From assembly GCA_913060875.1 (NCBI GenBank), contig CAJXSL010000005.1:231086-295085 (forward strand): a stretch of 64,000 bases of DNA. Reading direction: 5' to 3'. A model generated the notes under the pieces. That model saw nothing but the letters and a program-made list of their open reading frames with translations. It did no database searches and was not told where the DNA came from. The DNA is from an uncultured Desulfobacteraceae bacterium (GTDB lineage: Bacteria; Desulfobacterota; Desulfobacteria; Desulfobacterales; UBA5852). How positions within the stretch are numbered: the stretch's first letter is position 1; every line of letters begins with the position of its first letter. Positions 1-8,323 of this stretch are shown one piece after another. A program made the position numbers and the translations under genes.

Positions 1-1
1 G

Positions 2-319
2 CCCCCTTTGACCCACCAGGAAAATGATCTTCGGCGACAAGATATGATCCGTCGATTGGCCCGTGCTATCGAGCGGGATGCGTCCCTAATATCGCGCGCC
101 AAAATCCATCTCGATAGCTTGTTACAGGAAGATCAGGGGCCGGCCGCAAGCGATCTCAAGGAGTGGCGGGATATTTTGGAGATGTATCCACTCCACCGCC
201 TGCTGCGTTTTTTACAATCGTCGAGCGAACGGGCGACCCGCCTGAACCAAAGCAACCCTTTTTTAGCGGTATTGCCCCCGGAAGAACGTCGCCGCCTGGA
301 GAATGGTCATGACACGTGA
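2..319 (+). CDS. hypothetical protein, 5' end cut by the window edge
   Basis: The reading frame is open to the left edge, so the true start probably lies outside the window; a TTG at position 8 is the only in-frame start codon seen at the left end. The visible part is about 105 residues, rich in Arg, Glu and Leu, and looks helical and soluble. I recognise no domain. It ends within the first codons of the next gene, a nucleotidyltransferase-fold protein, so the two are probably translated together. Two-gene units of a small helical or DNA-binding protein with a DUF6036-type protein resemble toxin-antitoxin modules, but the diagnostic N-terminal part is not visible here. Confidence 0.6.
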   Translation, partial: PPLTHQENDLRRQDMIRRLARAIERDASLISRAKIHLDSLLQEDQGPAASDLKEWRDILEMYPLHRLLRFLQSSSERATRLNQSNPFLAVLPPEERRRLENGHDT

Positions 320-845
320 ACAGCTGGAGCACGCGATTCGTGCGGCCTGCGATGTCGCCAATGACGACCAGTTATGGGTTTTCGGATCCCAAGCGATCTT
401 GGGAACCTATCCAGACGCGCCGGAACCCATTCGCACCTCGATCGAAGTCGATGTCCAGCCAAAAAACCGCCCGGAGGCTACCGATGCAATCGATGGCGCA
501 TTGGGCGAACTTTCCATGTTTCACCAAACCCATGGTTTCTATGTCCATGGCATCAGCATCGAATCGGCAATGCTTCCGAAAGGGTGGCAAGACCGGACAG
601 TGTCCGTTTGCGACCCCATAGCCACCCATGGCAAAACAGGTCTATGCATTGAGGTGCATGATCTTGCCGCCAGCAAGCTGGCCGCCTATCGCGAAAAAGA
701 CAGAGATTTTGTCCGCATGCTCCTCATCGAAAATATGATTGAAGCGAAGATTCTTTTGGAAAGGATTCGAACGATGCGGCTGGGAAAACAGTTGCGCAAT
801 CGTCTTGCAGCTTGGATTCAAATGACGGTAGAGGAATTGCATTAG
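309..845 (+). CDS. DUF6036-like nucleotidyltransferase-fold protein
   Basis: 178 residues. The N-terminal part has a degenerate nucleotidyltransferase signature: a GS pair near residue 26 (VFGSQAILG) followed by an acidic EVDV strand about 20 residues later. The C-terminal half carries the 'HDLAASKLAAYREKDRDF' stretch typical of DUF6036 and AbiEii-like proteins. The start chosen is the second of two ATGs, because a GGAG at 298-301 lies 7 bases before it and only 1 base before the first. It overlaps the end of the upstream partial gene. By family analogy it may be the toxin or enzyme half of a two-gene defence or addiction unit; no substrate can be named. The fold assignment is fairly sure and the role is inference. 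Confidence 0.7.
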   Translation: MTREQLEHAIRAACDVANDDQLWVFGSQAILGTYPDAPEPIRTSIEVDVQPKNRPEATDAIDGALGELSMFHQTHGFYVHGISIESAMLPKGWQDRTVSVCDPIATHGKTGLCIEVHDLAASKLAAYREKDRDFVRMLLIENMIEAKILLERIRTMRLGKQLRNRLAAWIQMTVEELH

Positions 846-936
846 CCCCTGGTAATAACTATCCCCTTCGCCCTTCTTGGCGAGCTTTGCGGCTTTGCGT
901 GAAACTTGCCTGTTTGTTTTAGTTCTTCTTCCCTTC

Positions 937-1812
937 CTATTCGACGATCTCGTAGCTGCTGGCATTCACAGGCGCATTCAGGTTGGGCAGGACCCGTTCC
1001 AGGATGACCCCGTTGCGGGCGGGGTAGGGGTAGCCGAAGGTCGTGCGGATGGCCGTGGAAACGAACTGCACGGCCCGGTCCAGTGCGATGGGCAGGCTGT
1101 CGCCCTGGAGCAGGGCGCCGACGATGACGCTGGCGAAGGCATCGCCGGTGCCCGGGTAGTAGGCCGGGATGTATTGGCAGTCGATTTTCCAGAAGCGTCC
1201 GTCGTCACGGTCGCAGGCCATGACGGCCGAGGTCTTCTCCTTTTCGGGCACCGGCAGGCTGGTGATGATGACTTTGCGGGGCCCCTTGTCCGCCAGGCGC
1301 AGCATCCACGCCTTGATACGCTCCGGGGAAATGGTCGCGGGCACGGGTTCGTCGAGCAGGAACGCCGCTTCGGTAAAATTGGGCGTGATGACGTCGGCCT
1401 TGGCGATCAGGCTGCGCATGCCCCGGATCATCTCGGGCGTCATGGTCTTGTAGGGCTTGCCGTTGTCGCCCATGACCGGATCGACCACCACAAGCTGGTC
1501 CGGGCGGGAAAACGTGTCGATGAAGCCGGCCACAATGGCCTCCTGCTGCGGCGAGCCCAGAAAACCGCTGTAAATCGCGTCGAAATCCACATCCAGCTGC
1601 TGCCAGTGGGTGACAATAGCTTCCATGGCGGCGGTCAGGTCCGTGAAGCTGAAATCTTCGAAACCGCCGGTGTGCGTGGACAGCACGGCCGTGGGCAGGG
1701 GGCAGACCTGGACGCCCATGGTGGAGAGGACCGGAATGACGACGGTCAGGGAGGCCCGGCCAAAGCCGGACAGGTCGTGGATGGCGGCGGTGCGGGGCAC
1801 GGGATTTTTCAT
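937..1812 (-). CDS. pdxY: pyridoxal/pyridoxamine kinase (PfkB/ribokinase fold)
   Basis: 291 residues, the usual length. It phosphorylates pyridoxal or pyridoxamine with ATP in the vitamin B6 salvage pathway in the cytoplasm. Visible signatures are the N-terminal 'DLSGFGRASL' (residues 13-22), the TPN strand near 144, and the anion-hole and catalytic GTGDAF at 221-226, with Asp224 as the expected base. The start at 1812 is preferred over an upstream in-frame ATG because a GAGG sits 7 bases before it. The gene stands alone between the DUF6036 unit and the restriction operon. Whether it is strictly PdxY-type or PdxK-type cannot be decided by eye, so the symbol is tentative. Confidence 0.88.
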   Translation of the reverse strand: MKNPVPRTAAIHDLSGFGRASLTVVIPVLSTMGVQVCPLPTAVLSTHTGGFEDFSFTDLTAAMEAIVTHWQQLDVDFDAIYSGFLGSPQQEAIVAGFIDTFSRPDQLVVVDPVMGDNGKPYKTMTPEMIRGMRSLIAKADVITPNFTEAAFLLDEPVPATISPERIKAWMLRLADKGPRKVIITSLPVPEKEKTSAVMACDRDDGRFWKIDCQYIPAYYPGTGDAFASVIVGALLQGDSLPIALDRAVQFVSTAIRTTFGYPYPARNGVILERVLPNLNAPVNASSYEIVE

Positions 1813-2118
1813 AGGATAACCTCGGATCGAATCTATGTCGGTTTTCTCTGAGTGCATCGGAATATGCGCGTGGGATCTCTTTACGGCGGCTTCAACGATT
1901 TTTCAACCGCAGGGAGAGAAAAAAGATTGGAGTATTCTGTATACCGCTTAACTCTTCGCAGGTGTGCAAATCGGCGATTCAAAATATGTCGGCATCTTTC
2001 TCGAGGTTGGCCTTTCGATTGACAGCCTTTCGGCCGGCGTTTTCATCTTTCAAAACCGACTGCCGGCAGATATTTAGGTAGGTCGGATCAGACCAATGGG
2101 ATCCACTGGCCAACGTCA
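1813..2118. other. intergenic region, no gene seen
   Basis: This 306-base stretch separates the kinase 5' end from the 3' end of the restriction operon. No convincing open frame, RNA gene or rho-independent terminator was found. A TTGACA at 2018-2023 on the plus strand has no good -10 partner. The promoter of the kinase gene must lie in the left part, but no consensus match stands out. Confidence 0.5.
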
Positions 2119-2841
2119 CTAAGCGAGTTTAAAGCTATCAAGATCTTCCTTGCGCTTACGCCAATCAGGCAGGCATCGGGTCAACAATGCATAGAACGCC
2201 TTGGAATGGTTGTGGTGCTTGAGGTGACATAACTCGTGCATAATGACATATTCTATGCAGTGCACAGGCACTTGAACCAATCGGGTGTTTAAAGTGATGC
2301 GGCCCTTCGGGCTGCAGCTGCCCCAGCGCTTTTTCATAGTCCGAATGGTTGTCAAGGGCTCCGGGACGCCATGCCGGGATGTAACAGCACTGCACTTTTT
2401 CAAATACCGTCCAAGGGTTTCAATGGCACGTTTGCGGTACCATTCATCAACGGTCCTCTTTACGATTGGTAAATTTTTATTGTCGGGAACATTTACCCTC
2501 AGAAAGCGACCGATCAGTTTTGAGGATCGTATTTCTGCTTGGAGCACCTTCAATCGATATTGCCTGCCAAGATAGACGAGGGTTTCACCGCTGACATATT
2601 GTTTAGGCGCAGGCAATGGATGGTAGGTTTGAACTTGGTCGAGCTTGCTTGAAATCCATGCGGCTTTTTTGGCGATGGCGGAATCAATTTCAGCAACCCT
2701 TGAGTCGAAAGGCGCAAACACATCGACGGACAAATCCGGCGAGACAACAATCCGCAGCTTCTTTCTGTCACAGCGCTTTAGGTTATAGGAGATCTGGCGG
2801 GAACCGAATTGGATCGTACGGACTTCGATTTTATTCTTCAT
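2119..2841 (-). CDS. YgjP/SprT-like zinc metallopeptidase (M48-type, DUF45)
   Basis: 240 residues. The HExxH zinc motif is at 202-206 (HELCH) with a further His-rich stretch (KHHNH) just after it. The RWGSC box at 172-176 is characteristic of the YgjP/DUF45 family. No signal peptide or membrane segment, so it should be cytoplasmic. The start codon lies inside the last codons of hsdR (11-base overlap), which indicates translational coupling; the apparent longer frame upstream lies wholly in hsdR coding DNA and is not used. Metallopeptidases of this family are often found as the last gene of type I restriction operons. Its role there is not established; turnover of a restriction subunit is one possibility. 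Confidence 0.88.
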   Translation of the reverse strand: MKNKIEVRTIQFGSRQISYNLKRCDRKKLRIVVSPDLSVDVFAPFDSRVAEIDSAIAKKAAWISSKLDQVQTYHPLPAPKQYVSGETLVYLGRQYRLKVLQAEIRSSKLIGRFLRVNVPDNKNLPIVKRTVDEWYRKRAIETLGRYLKKCSAVTSRHGVPEPLTTIRTMKKRWGSCSPKGRITLNTRLVQVPVHCIEYVIMHELCHLKHHNHSKAFYALLTRCLPDWRKRKEDLDSFKLA

Positions 2842-5800
2842 TGGCGATGGCCACTTCGATGCACTTGTCAATGATGGCATCCTGATCGTCCAAGGATATC
2901 TGGATTCCGCTCTTTTCCATAGCGTCAAACAAAATATCATCGATCTCGCCACGCATCTTGTTGATGGCATCAGGGTTCGTGCGCCAGTCACGAATCTTAT
3001 GGGGGGCAATTCGATCGACAATCTGAATGGCCGTCTCAGCCAGCGGTCTTTCGATATCACCCCCATAGCCGGCCATTCTTTCCCGAATCTGGCCATAGTA
3101 ACGGCGGGCCATATCCCGTCCAACCAGCGTATCCGGGATATTGTCTTCGGTGTGGGTGACGACTTTTTCGGAAATATCCTTGATTTTTTCCAGGGCTTCC
3201 AAGGCCTGCAACCGCCCCTGATGATAGGCCTCGATCACCTCTTCCAGCAGCTTGGAAAATTTCTTGTAGAAGGCCGGATCTTTGGCCATTTCCTGTTCGA
3301 TGGCATGCCGAGTGGCCGAGGCGATCATATCCGCCTTGGCATCCGTGCTTTTGCCATTTTCTTCTAGAACTTTCTGGCGCTCGGCGGCATTGAGCAAATT
3401 AATGGGGTTGCATAGCTGCTGCACCTCATCGGCACCGACATGCATATCGATAAGTTTTTTGATTTTGGGTTCGTACTCCGAAAAATCGATAGTCTCCTGA
3501 AACCGCTGGCAGACGTCAGCCCGGAGGTTCTGAAACATTTTGAGATCTGATTTGTAGCGTTGAATGGTTTTGACCGGTGTCTCTTCCAGAAAACGGCTGG
3601 ACGACAAGGCCAGGGCCAGGTTCCGTGCAAACCGGCTGAAGCGTTCGTAAAACTTGTTACGCAAGTCATCGTCCCGCAGGTGAAGCGCGTAGGTTTCAGG
3701 ATCGCGGGATCCTTTCACCGGATCAAACAGCTCCCACAGGCTGGAATGCAGTTGGGGCAGTTCAGCGGCTTTCTCGCTAATGTAGGTGACCGTTTCCTCT
3801 AAATCCATCCGGTCATAGTCCGCCAGTTGACTGTAGAAATCGATGGCTTCGTCAAGATTTTCGATCACACCACTATAGTCGAGGATTAAGCCGTATTCCT
3901 TGGCATCGTGCAGACGATTGACCCTGGCGATGGCTTGCAGCAGGGTGTGCTCCTTGAGCTTTCGGGCCAGATAGAGCACGGTGTTGCAGGGGGCGTCAAA
4001 ACCGGTGAGCAATTTATCCACCACAATGATAATCTCTGGCGTATCACCGTGTTTGAAAGCGTTGATGACCTGCTGATTGTATTTCTTCTCGGACCCGTAA
4101 CGGTCCATCATCTCCTGCCAGAAAACCGATTCCCGTTCCGAGGGACCTGCGCCCTTGTCCTCGCCCTCTCGCTCGGTGGGGGCTGAAATCAATACCTCGG
4201 ACGTTACCATGTCGAAACCGTCCAAGAACTGTTTGTAGCGCAAGGCCGTTTCCTTGCTGGGCGTCACCAATTGCCCCTTTAGCCCGGTATTTTGGAAAAA
4301 CACGGCATAGTGCAGGCTCACGTCCCAGGCGATCATGCGGACTTTCTGCTGTGCTTTGTTAAGTTGACGCTCGGTGGAAAATTTACGTTTGAGATCGGCC
4401 CTTTGATCCTTGGTCAGCCCACGGGTCTCGATAGCAAACCAATTATCAATAGTCCCCTTTTCAACTGTCTGGGGAACATGGCGCGCTTCGTAGAGCAAGG
4501 GCACCACTGCCTTGTCTTCCACAGCCCGGGCGATCGTGTAAGGCGGTTGAAACAAATCACCGAACTGGAGGAAGGTATTCTTTTTGGCGGACTTGGCCAG
4601 GGGCGTGCCCGTAAACGCGATAAAGCAGGCCCCCTTAAGTGCCAACTTCATCCGGGCATGCTGCTCGCTGTATTGGCCGCGATGGCCTTCGTCCACCAGG
4701 ACAAAGGTATTGCGATCGGCACGGGTCAACCTGTTGTTGGCGGTAGCCGTGGCAAATTTATGGATCAACGTGGTGACGATGTGGGTACGATGATCCAGCA
4801 GCAAATCCACCAGGTGCTTGCCGGTGTTGGCCTGTTCCGGCTCCAGGTTGCAGGCACGGAAAGTTCCGCAGATCTGGTCGTCCAAATCGATGCGATCCGT
4901 CACCAAAACAATTTTGGGATTGGCAATGCCTGGATGTAACGCCAAAGACTTGGCCAGCATCACCATGGTCAGGGACTTGCCGCTGCCCTGGGTGTGCCAA
5001 ACCACGCCGCCCGGACGCGGACTTTCCGCCGAAGCGCTCAGCACGCGCTTTATGATGTCTTTAACGGTAAAATATTGCTGATAGCGGGCAATCTTTTTGA
5101 CACCGTTATCAAACAGAATGAACTGGTAGACCAGTTCCATCAGTCTCTGGGGCCGACAGAGCGCATACAGTGCCCGGTCCTGTTCGTAGATCTCACGCCC
5201 CTCTTCGAGCATGGCGAGGAAGGTGCCGCGCGATTCCAGAAAAGGTCCGGACAGCAGGCGGTCAGACTCTTCAGGCGTCAGCGGTTGGCGGATTAACTGC
5301 AGAATGGGCTCATCGATCCCGGTTTCTTTCCACGCCGACCAAAATTTGCGCGGCGTACCTGTAGTGCCGTACTGGGCCTTGTCCCGGGCCAGTGCCAGCA
5401 AAAGCTGACTGTAGAGAAAGAGCTGGGGAATGCCATCCCTGGCCTGATAGCCGGCCAGTTGCTTGATGGCTGCATCAATGGGATCTTTTTTTATATCGGC
5501 GTAGGCGGAGCGTTTGCATTCGATCACCACCAGGGGGATACCATTCACGAAAAGCACGATGTCCGGGATATAGTGTTTGTCCAGCCCCACCCGCTCCACC
5601 TTGAACTCGGCTGTGCAGTGATAGCTGTTGTTGGATGGATTTTTCCAGTCGATGAAGTCGATGGTAAAACTCTTGGTATCGCCCTCTATGGTCTGCGGCT
5701 CACTGGTGCCCAGGCAAAGCAGGTCATAGGCCTGTTCGTTTTGATGGAGCGCACCGGTGACACGGAAGTCTTTCAATTTTTGAACAGCGCCCTGGATGGC

Positions 5801-6049
5801 GTTTTCCGTAAACGGATGGACAGCCCCCTTGAAGGTGAAGCGGCAGTGCGCCCGGATGTAGTCCACCAGCAGCGGTTCCAGAATCGCCCCCCCCAGGCGA
5901 TCCCCCCGCATCCGGTTGGCTTCGTCGGGCGGCAGGTATTCCCAGCCCAGTTGCATCAGCAGGTGCAAAGCCGGCAGCTGGGACTGGATCTTCTCCAAGT
6001 AGCTGGGCCGTTCATGAAAACCAATACCGAATCCGGATTGTTCTTCCAT
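2831..6049 (-). CDS. hsdR: type I restriction enzyme, R (helicase-nuclease) subunit
   Basis: 1072 residues, the normal length. This is the ATP-dependent translocase and nuclease that joins HsdM2S and cuts unmodified DNA. The N-terminal PD-(D/E)xK nuclease has PD at 162-163 and ExK at 177-179. The SF2 motor follows: Walker A GSGKS at 355-359, motif II DEGH at 453-456, motif III TGTP near 480-483, and a motif VI-like ARVNR further on. The C-terminal part is helical and should contact the methylase. All key residues look intact, so the enzyme is probably active. It starts 9 bases after hsdS and overlaps the metallopeptidase gene. Confidence 0.97.
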   Translation of the reverse strand: MEEQSGFGIGFHERPSYLEKIQSQLPALHLLMQLGWEYLPPDEANRMRGDRLGGAILEPLLVDYIRAHCRFTFKGAVHPFTENAIQGAVQKLKDFRVTGALHQNEQAYDLLCLGTSEPQTIEGDTKSFTIDFIDWKNPSNNSYHCTAEFKVERVGLDKHYIPDIVLFVNGIPLVVIECKRSAYADIKKDPIDAAIKQLAGYQARDGIPQLFLYSQLLLALARDKAQYGTTGTPRKFWSAWKETGIDEPILQLIRQPLTPEESDRLLSGPFLESRGTFLAMLEEGREIYEQDRALYALCRPQRLMELVYQFILFDNGVKKIARYQQYFTVKDIIKRVLSASAESPRPGGVVWHTQGSGKSLTMVMLAKSLALHPGIANPKIVLVTDRIDLDDQICGTFRACNLEPEQANTGKHLVDLLLDHRTHIVTTLIHKFATATANNRLTRADRNTFVLVDEGHRGQYSEQHARMKLALKGACFIAFTGTPLAKSAKKNTFLQFGDLFQPPYTIARAVEDKAVVPLLYEARHVPQTVEKGTIDNWFAIETRGLTKDQRADLKRKFSTERQLNKAQQKVRMIAWDVSLHYAVFFQNTGLKGQLVTPSKETALRYKQFLDGFDMVTSEVLISAPTEREGEDKGAGPSERESVFWQEMMDRYGSEKKYNQQVINAFKHGDTPEIIIVVDKLLTGFDAPCNTVLYLARKLKEHTLLQAIARVNRLHDAKEYGLILDYSGVIENLDEAIDFYSQLADYDRMDLEETVTYISEKAAELPQLHSSLWELFDPVKGSRDPETYALHLRDDDLRNKFYERFSRFARNLALALSSSRFLEETPVKTIQRYKSDLKMFQNLRADVCQRFQETIDFSEYEPKIKKLIDMHVGADEVQQLCNPINLLNAAERQKVLEENGKSTDAKADMIASATRHAIEQEMAKDPAFYKKFSKLLEEVIEAYHQGRLQALEALEKIKDISEKVVTHTEDNIPDTLVGRDMARRYYGQIRERMAGYGGDIERPLAETAIQIVDRIAPHKIRDWRTNPDAINKMRGEIDDILFDAMEKSGIQISLDDQDAIIDKCIEVAIANEE

Positions 6050-6058
6050 GGGAGGCTC

Positions 6059-7261
6059 CTATGGTTTTACACGCACTTCACCGGTTAGCAGCTTTTGCAT
6101 GAGACCGCGTTTTTGTTTCTCAATGAATTTGAGCTGCCTTTCCATATCAGCAATCTCTCTATCTGCCTCGGCAAGCACATTTGAGATAGCCTGCTGCTCA
6201 TCTATTCCCGGCAACGGCACCCTGATCAATGAAAATTCCCGCCACCTTAGACTTCCCCGCCTATCAACTGATGAGTTGGTCGATATTGAAAATATGTGCC
6301 GAAATGTCTCTGTTTTAAATACGGCATATAAATATTCCGGAACAACCTTCTCAGAACACTCAAAAACGGTATAAATAGGGCTGACAATCCCTGCGTCGTG
6401 TTCAGAAACCAGTCCTATTGAACCTTCCTCAATATGGTTGGAAGGATATCCAAACCAGCCGCGCCGGATGATTTTATAATTGGAAGTGTCCTCGCTAAAA
6501 ACCTTTTTTCCGAAGTACTGGGACGATTCAACAAAGCCTTTATGTTTCGAGCATGATAATACGGTTGCCTTGCCATTTCCTTTGTTTCGCTCCGAACGTT
6601 CTTTTGCTATTTCCCTTAACGACGGGCATGCCCAATCAATCGGTAAATCGAAAAAACGATGTGCTTCCCGGCCCTTTTTTTTCATGAAACCGGGCAATCT
6701 TGATTTACCCATTAACAATTGCTGCATAAGCGCTTTTTTCTGGTCTTTTTTTTGGAAGATGAGTTTTCGGGTTTGGTTGATGGCCTCATCCCATGTTGAG
6801 ATTAATCCAGATATTAGCTTTTGAGTTTCGAGGGGGGGGATTTGGACTGGGATAGCGGCAAAATCTTTATAATAAAGCCTCAACCGGTCACCCGTAATGC
6901 CGTATGAGTAGGATTTCAGCTTGTGAAGCATAGCGGGAGTTTTTAAAAAATAGTAAGCAAATTGCGAATCGATATCCCCATTTGGTCTGCATACGACATA
7001 GGCGGGGCTCACCAATCCATCCTGCTTAACCACGGCCACAGCCCCCTGCCACATTCGCATCATGTTGTATACAATATCCCCGGATCTCACCAGGAGGCTT
7101 TTCTCTGGTGGAAGATCTGGAGCCATTTTACGGGATAAGGTTTCCCTATTTACGATTCCTGAATTCATCGTTACAGACAATACCGGCAATCCCTTTTTAC
7201 CGGCTTCTCTGCTGTTTTTAAACAAATTCCCCAGTCTGGTTTCTATCATTGAAAGATTCAT
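6059..7261 (-). CDS. hsdS: type I restriction-modification specificity subunit, two target-recognition domains
   Basis: 400 residues. It reads the split DNA target for the type I complex. The first target-recognition domain covers about residues 1-150 and ends in 'IPPLETQKLI'. A helical spacer with 'KKALMQQLLMGK' follows at about 165-190. The second domain is at about 200-360 and ends in 'PLPGIDEQQAI', with a matching final helix 'KRGLMQKLLTGE'. The two conserved regions are clear internal repeats, as expected for a full HsdS. It overlaps the RhuM gene by 4 bases (ATGA) and is followed 9 bases later by hsdR. The recognised sequence cannot be predicted. Confidence 0.96.
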   Translation of the reverse strand: MNLSMIETRLGNLFKNSREAGKKGLPVLSVTMNSGIVNRETLSRKMAPDLPPEKSLLVRSGDIVYNMMRMWQGAVAVVKQDGLVSPAYVVCRPNGDIDSQFAYYFLKTPAMLHKLKSYSYGITGDRLRLYYKDFAAIPVQIPPLETQKLISGLISTWDEAINQTRKLIFQKKDQKKALMQQLLMGKSRLPGFMKKKGREAHRFFDLPIDWACPSLREIAKERSERNKGNGKATVLSCSKHKGFVESSQYFGKKVFSEDTSNYKIIRRGWFGYPSNHIEEGSIGLVSEHDAGIVSPIYTVFECSEKVVPEYLYAVFKTETFRHIFSISTNSSVDRRGSLRWREFSLIRVPLPGIDEQQAISNVLAEADREIADMERQLKFIEKQKRGLMQKLLTGEVRVKP

Positions 7262-8307
7262 TTCTTTTGTTCTTTTAAGTTGCTAATCGAACGCTGCTTT
7301 TCCAACCGTTTCATTTTCGCTGTTGCGATTTCAAAATGATGTTCGACAAGTGTCGCGTCGTTAAAATGTAATTCCTGGTATTTTTCATATTCTAACCGCG
7401 CCTTCTCTATAGCGTCATCATGGCTGATCTTTCCGGCGTGAGCTAAAATCTCCCGGTCGCTGATACGCAGGAACTCATCAAGCTTCGCTATCCAGTCCTG
7501 CATATACATTGGTTTACGATTCAGGGCCTGGAATTCGGCAAATTCCAGATAGATGGTGACGATGCGGTTCAGGGCATCCAACTCCTGCTCGGTGAGATAA
7601 TTCTTGGCAATTTCGGCATCGGCTTTTCGGGGCTTGTCGCCGGCCCAGGCGGTGAGGCCCATGTTCGCTCTGTTGGCATCCGCGCGCCCGGCCACGATTT
7701 CGGCGGCGGTGTGGCCATGGGCGGCCCAGTGCATTTTATTCTGGACGACGGAAAAGAAATGGCGGGACATTTCGGTATTGGGGTCGTAATCGATGCTGGT
7801 GGCATAGATATCCAACACCTTGCGCCAGAACACCTTTTCAGAAGAGCGGATGTCGCGGATACGGGCCAGCAGTTCGTCGAAATAACCGCCGCCGCCGGCC
7901 TGCTTGAGGCGTTCATCGTCCAGGGTGAACCCCTTGATAATATATTCGCGCAGCCGCTGGGTGGCCCAGATGCGAAACTGGGTGCCGCGATGGGAACGCA
8001 CCCGATAACCCACGGAAATAATGACATCAAGATTATAAAAAGCCACTTGGCGGGTTACGTGACGGCCGCCTTCCGGTTGAACCGTTGCATATTTTGCAAC
8101 AGTTGATTCGCGACGCAATTCGCCTTCTTGATAAATGTTATTGATGTGCCGCGATATTACTGACTTGTCGCGCTGAAATAAAGTTGCTATCTGATTGAGA
8201 GACAGCCAGACAGATTCTTTTTCCAGCCGCACATCAATCCGTGTCTGACCATCCTCGGTCTGATAGATCAGGATATCGGATTCTGGAATGGGCAAGTTGT
8301 CGGACAT
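7258..8307 (-). CDS. RhuM family protein
   Basis: 349 residues. The N-terminal half has the RhuM-family signature: 'VWLSLNQIATLFQRDKSVISRHI' resembles a helix-turn-helix, followed by 'YNLDVIISVGYRVRSHRGTQFRIWAT'. The C-terminal half is helical. The family was named after a Salmonella pathogenicity-island gene; its biochemical role is unknown, although it is common in mobile DNA and beside type I restriction genes. The ATG at 8307 is chosen over a TTG two codons upstream because AAGGG lies 7 bases before it. It sits between hsdM and hsdS with a 4-base overlap into hsdS, so it is a built-in member of this operon. DNA binding is inference. Confidence 0.9.
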   Translation of the reverse strand: MSDNLPIPESDILIYQTEDGQTRIDVRLEKESVWLSLNQIATLFQRDKSVISRHINNIYQEGELRRESTVAKYATVQPEGGRHVTRQVAFYNLDVIISVGYRVRSHRGTQFRIWATQRLREYIIKGFTLDDERLKQAGGGGYFDELLARIRDIRSSEKVFWRKVLDIYATSIDYDPNTEMSRHFFSVVQNKMHWAAHGHTAAEIVAGRADANRANMGLTAWAGDKPRKADAEIAKNYLTEQELDALNRIVTIYLEFAEFQALNRKPMYMQDWIAKLDEFLRISDREILAHAGKISHDDAIEKARLEYEKYQELHFNDATLVEHHFEIATAKMKRLEKQRSISNLKEQKK

Positions 8308-8323
8308 AAGCAATCCCTTAATT

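Noticed and set aside
2018..2023. TTGACA on the plus strand after the kinase gene considered as a promoter.
   Set aside because: No acceptable -10 at 15-19 bases and no plus-strand gene downstream.
2095..2117. GGGATCCACTGG near the left end of the restriction operon resembles, in inverted orientation, GGGATAGCCACTGG at about 14203-14216 near tRNA-Phe, as if inverted repeats bounded the island.
   Set aside because: The match is short and needs a 2-base gap; such similarity is expected by chance in 64 kb, and no transposase or integrase is present.
2841..3123. Extension of the metallopeptidase frame 94 codons further upstream.
   Set aside because: That part lies inside hsdR in another frame, and the family N-terminus fits the ATG at 2841.
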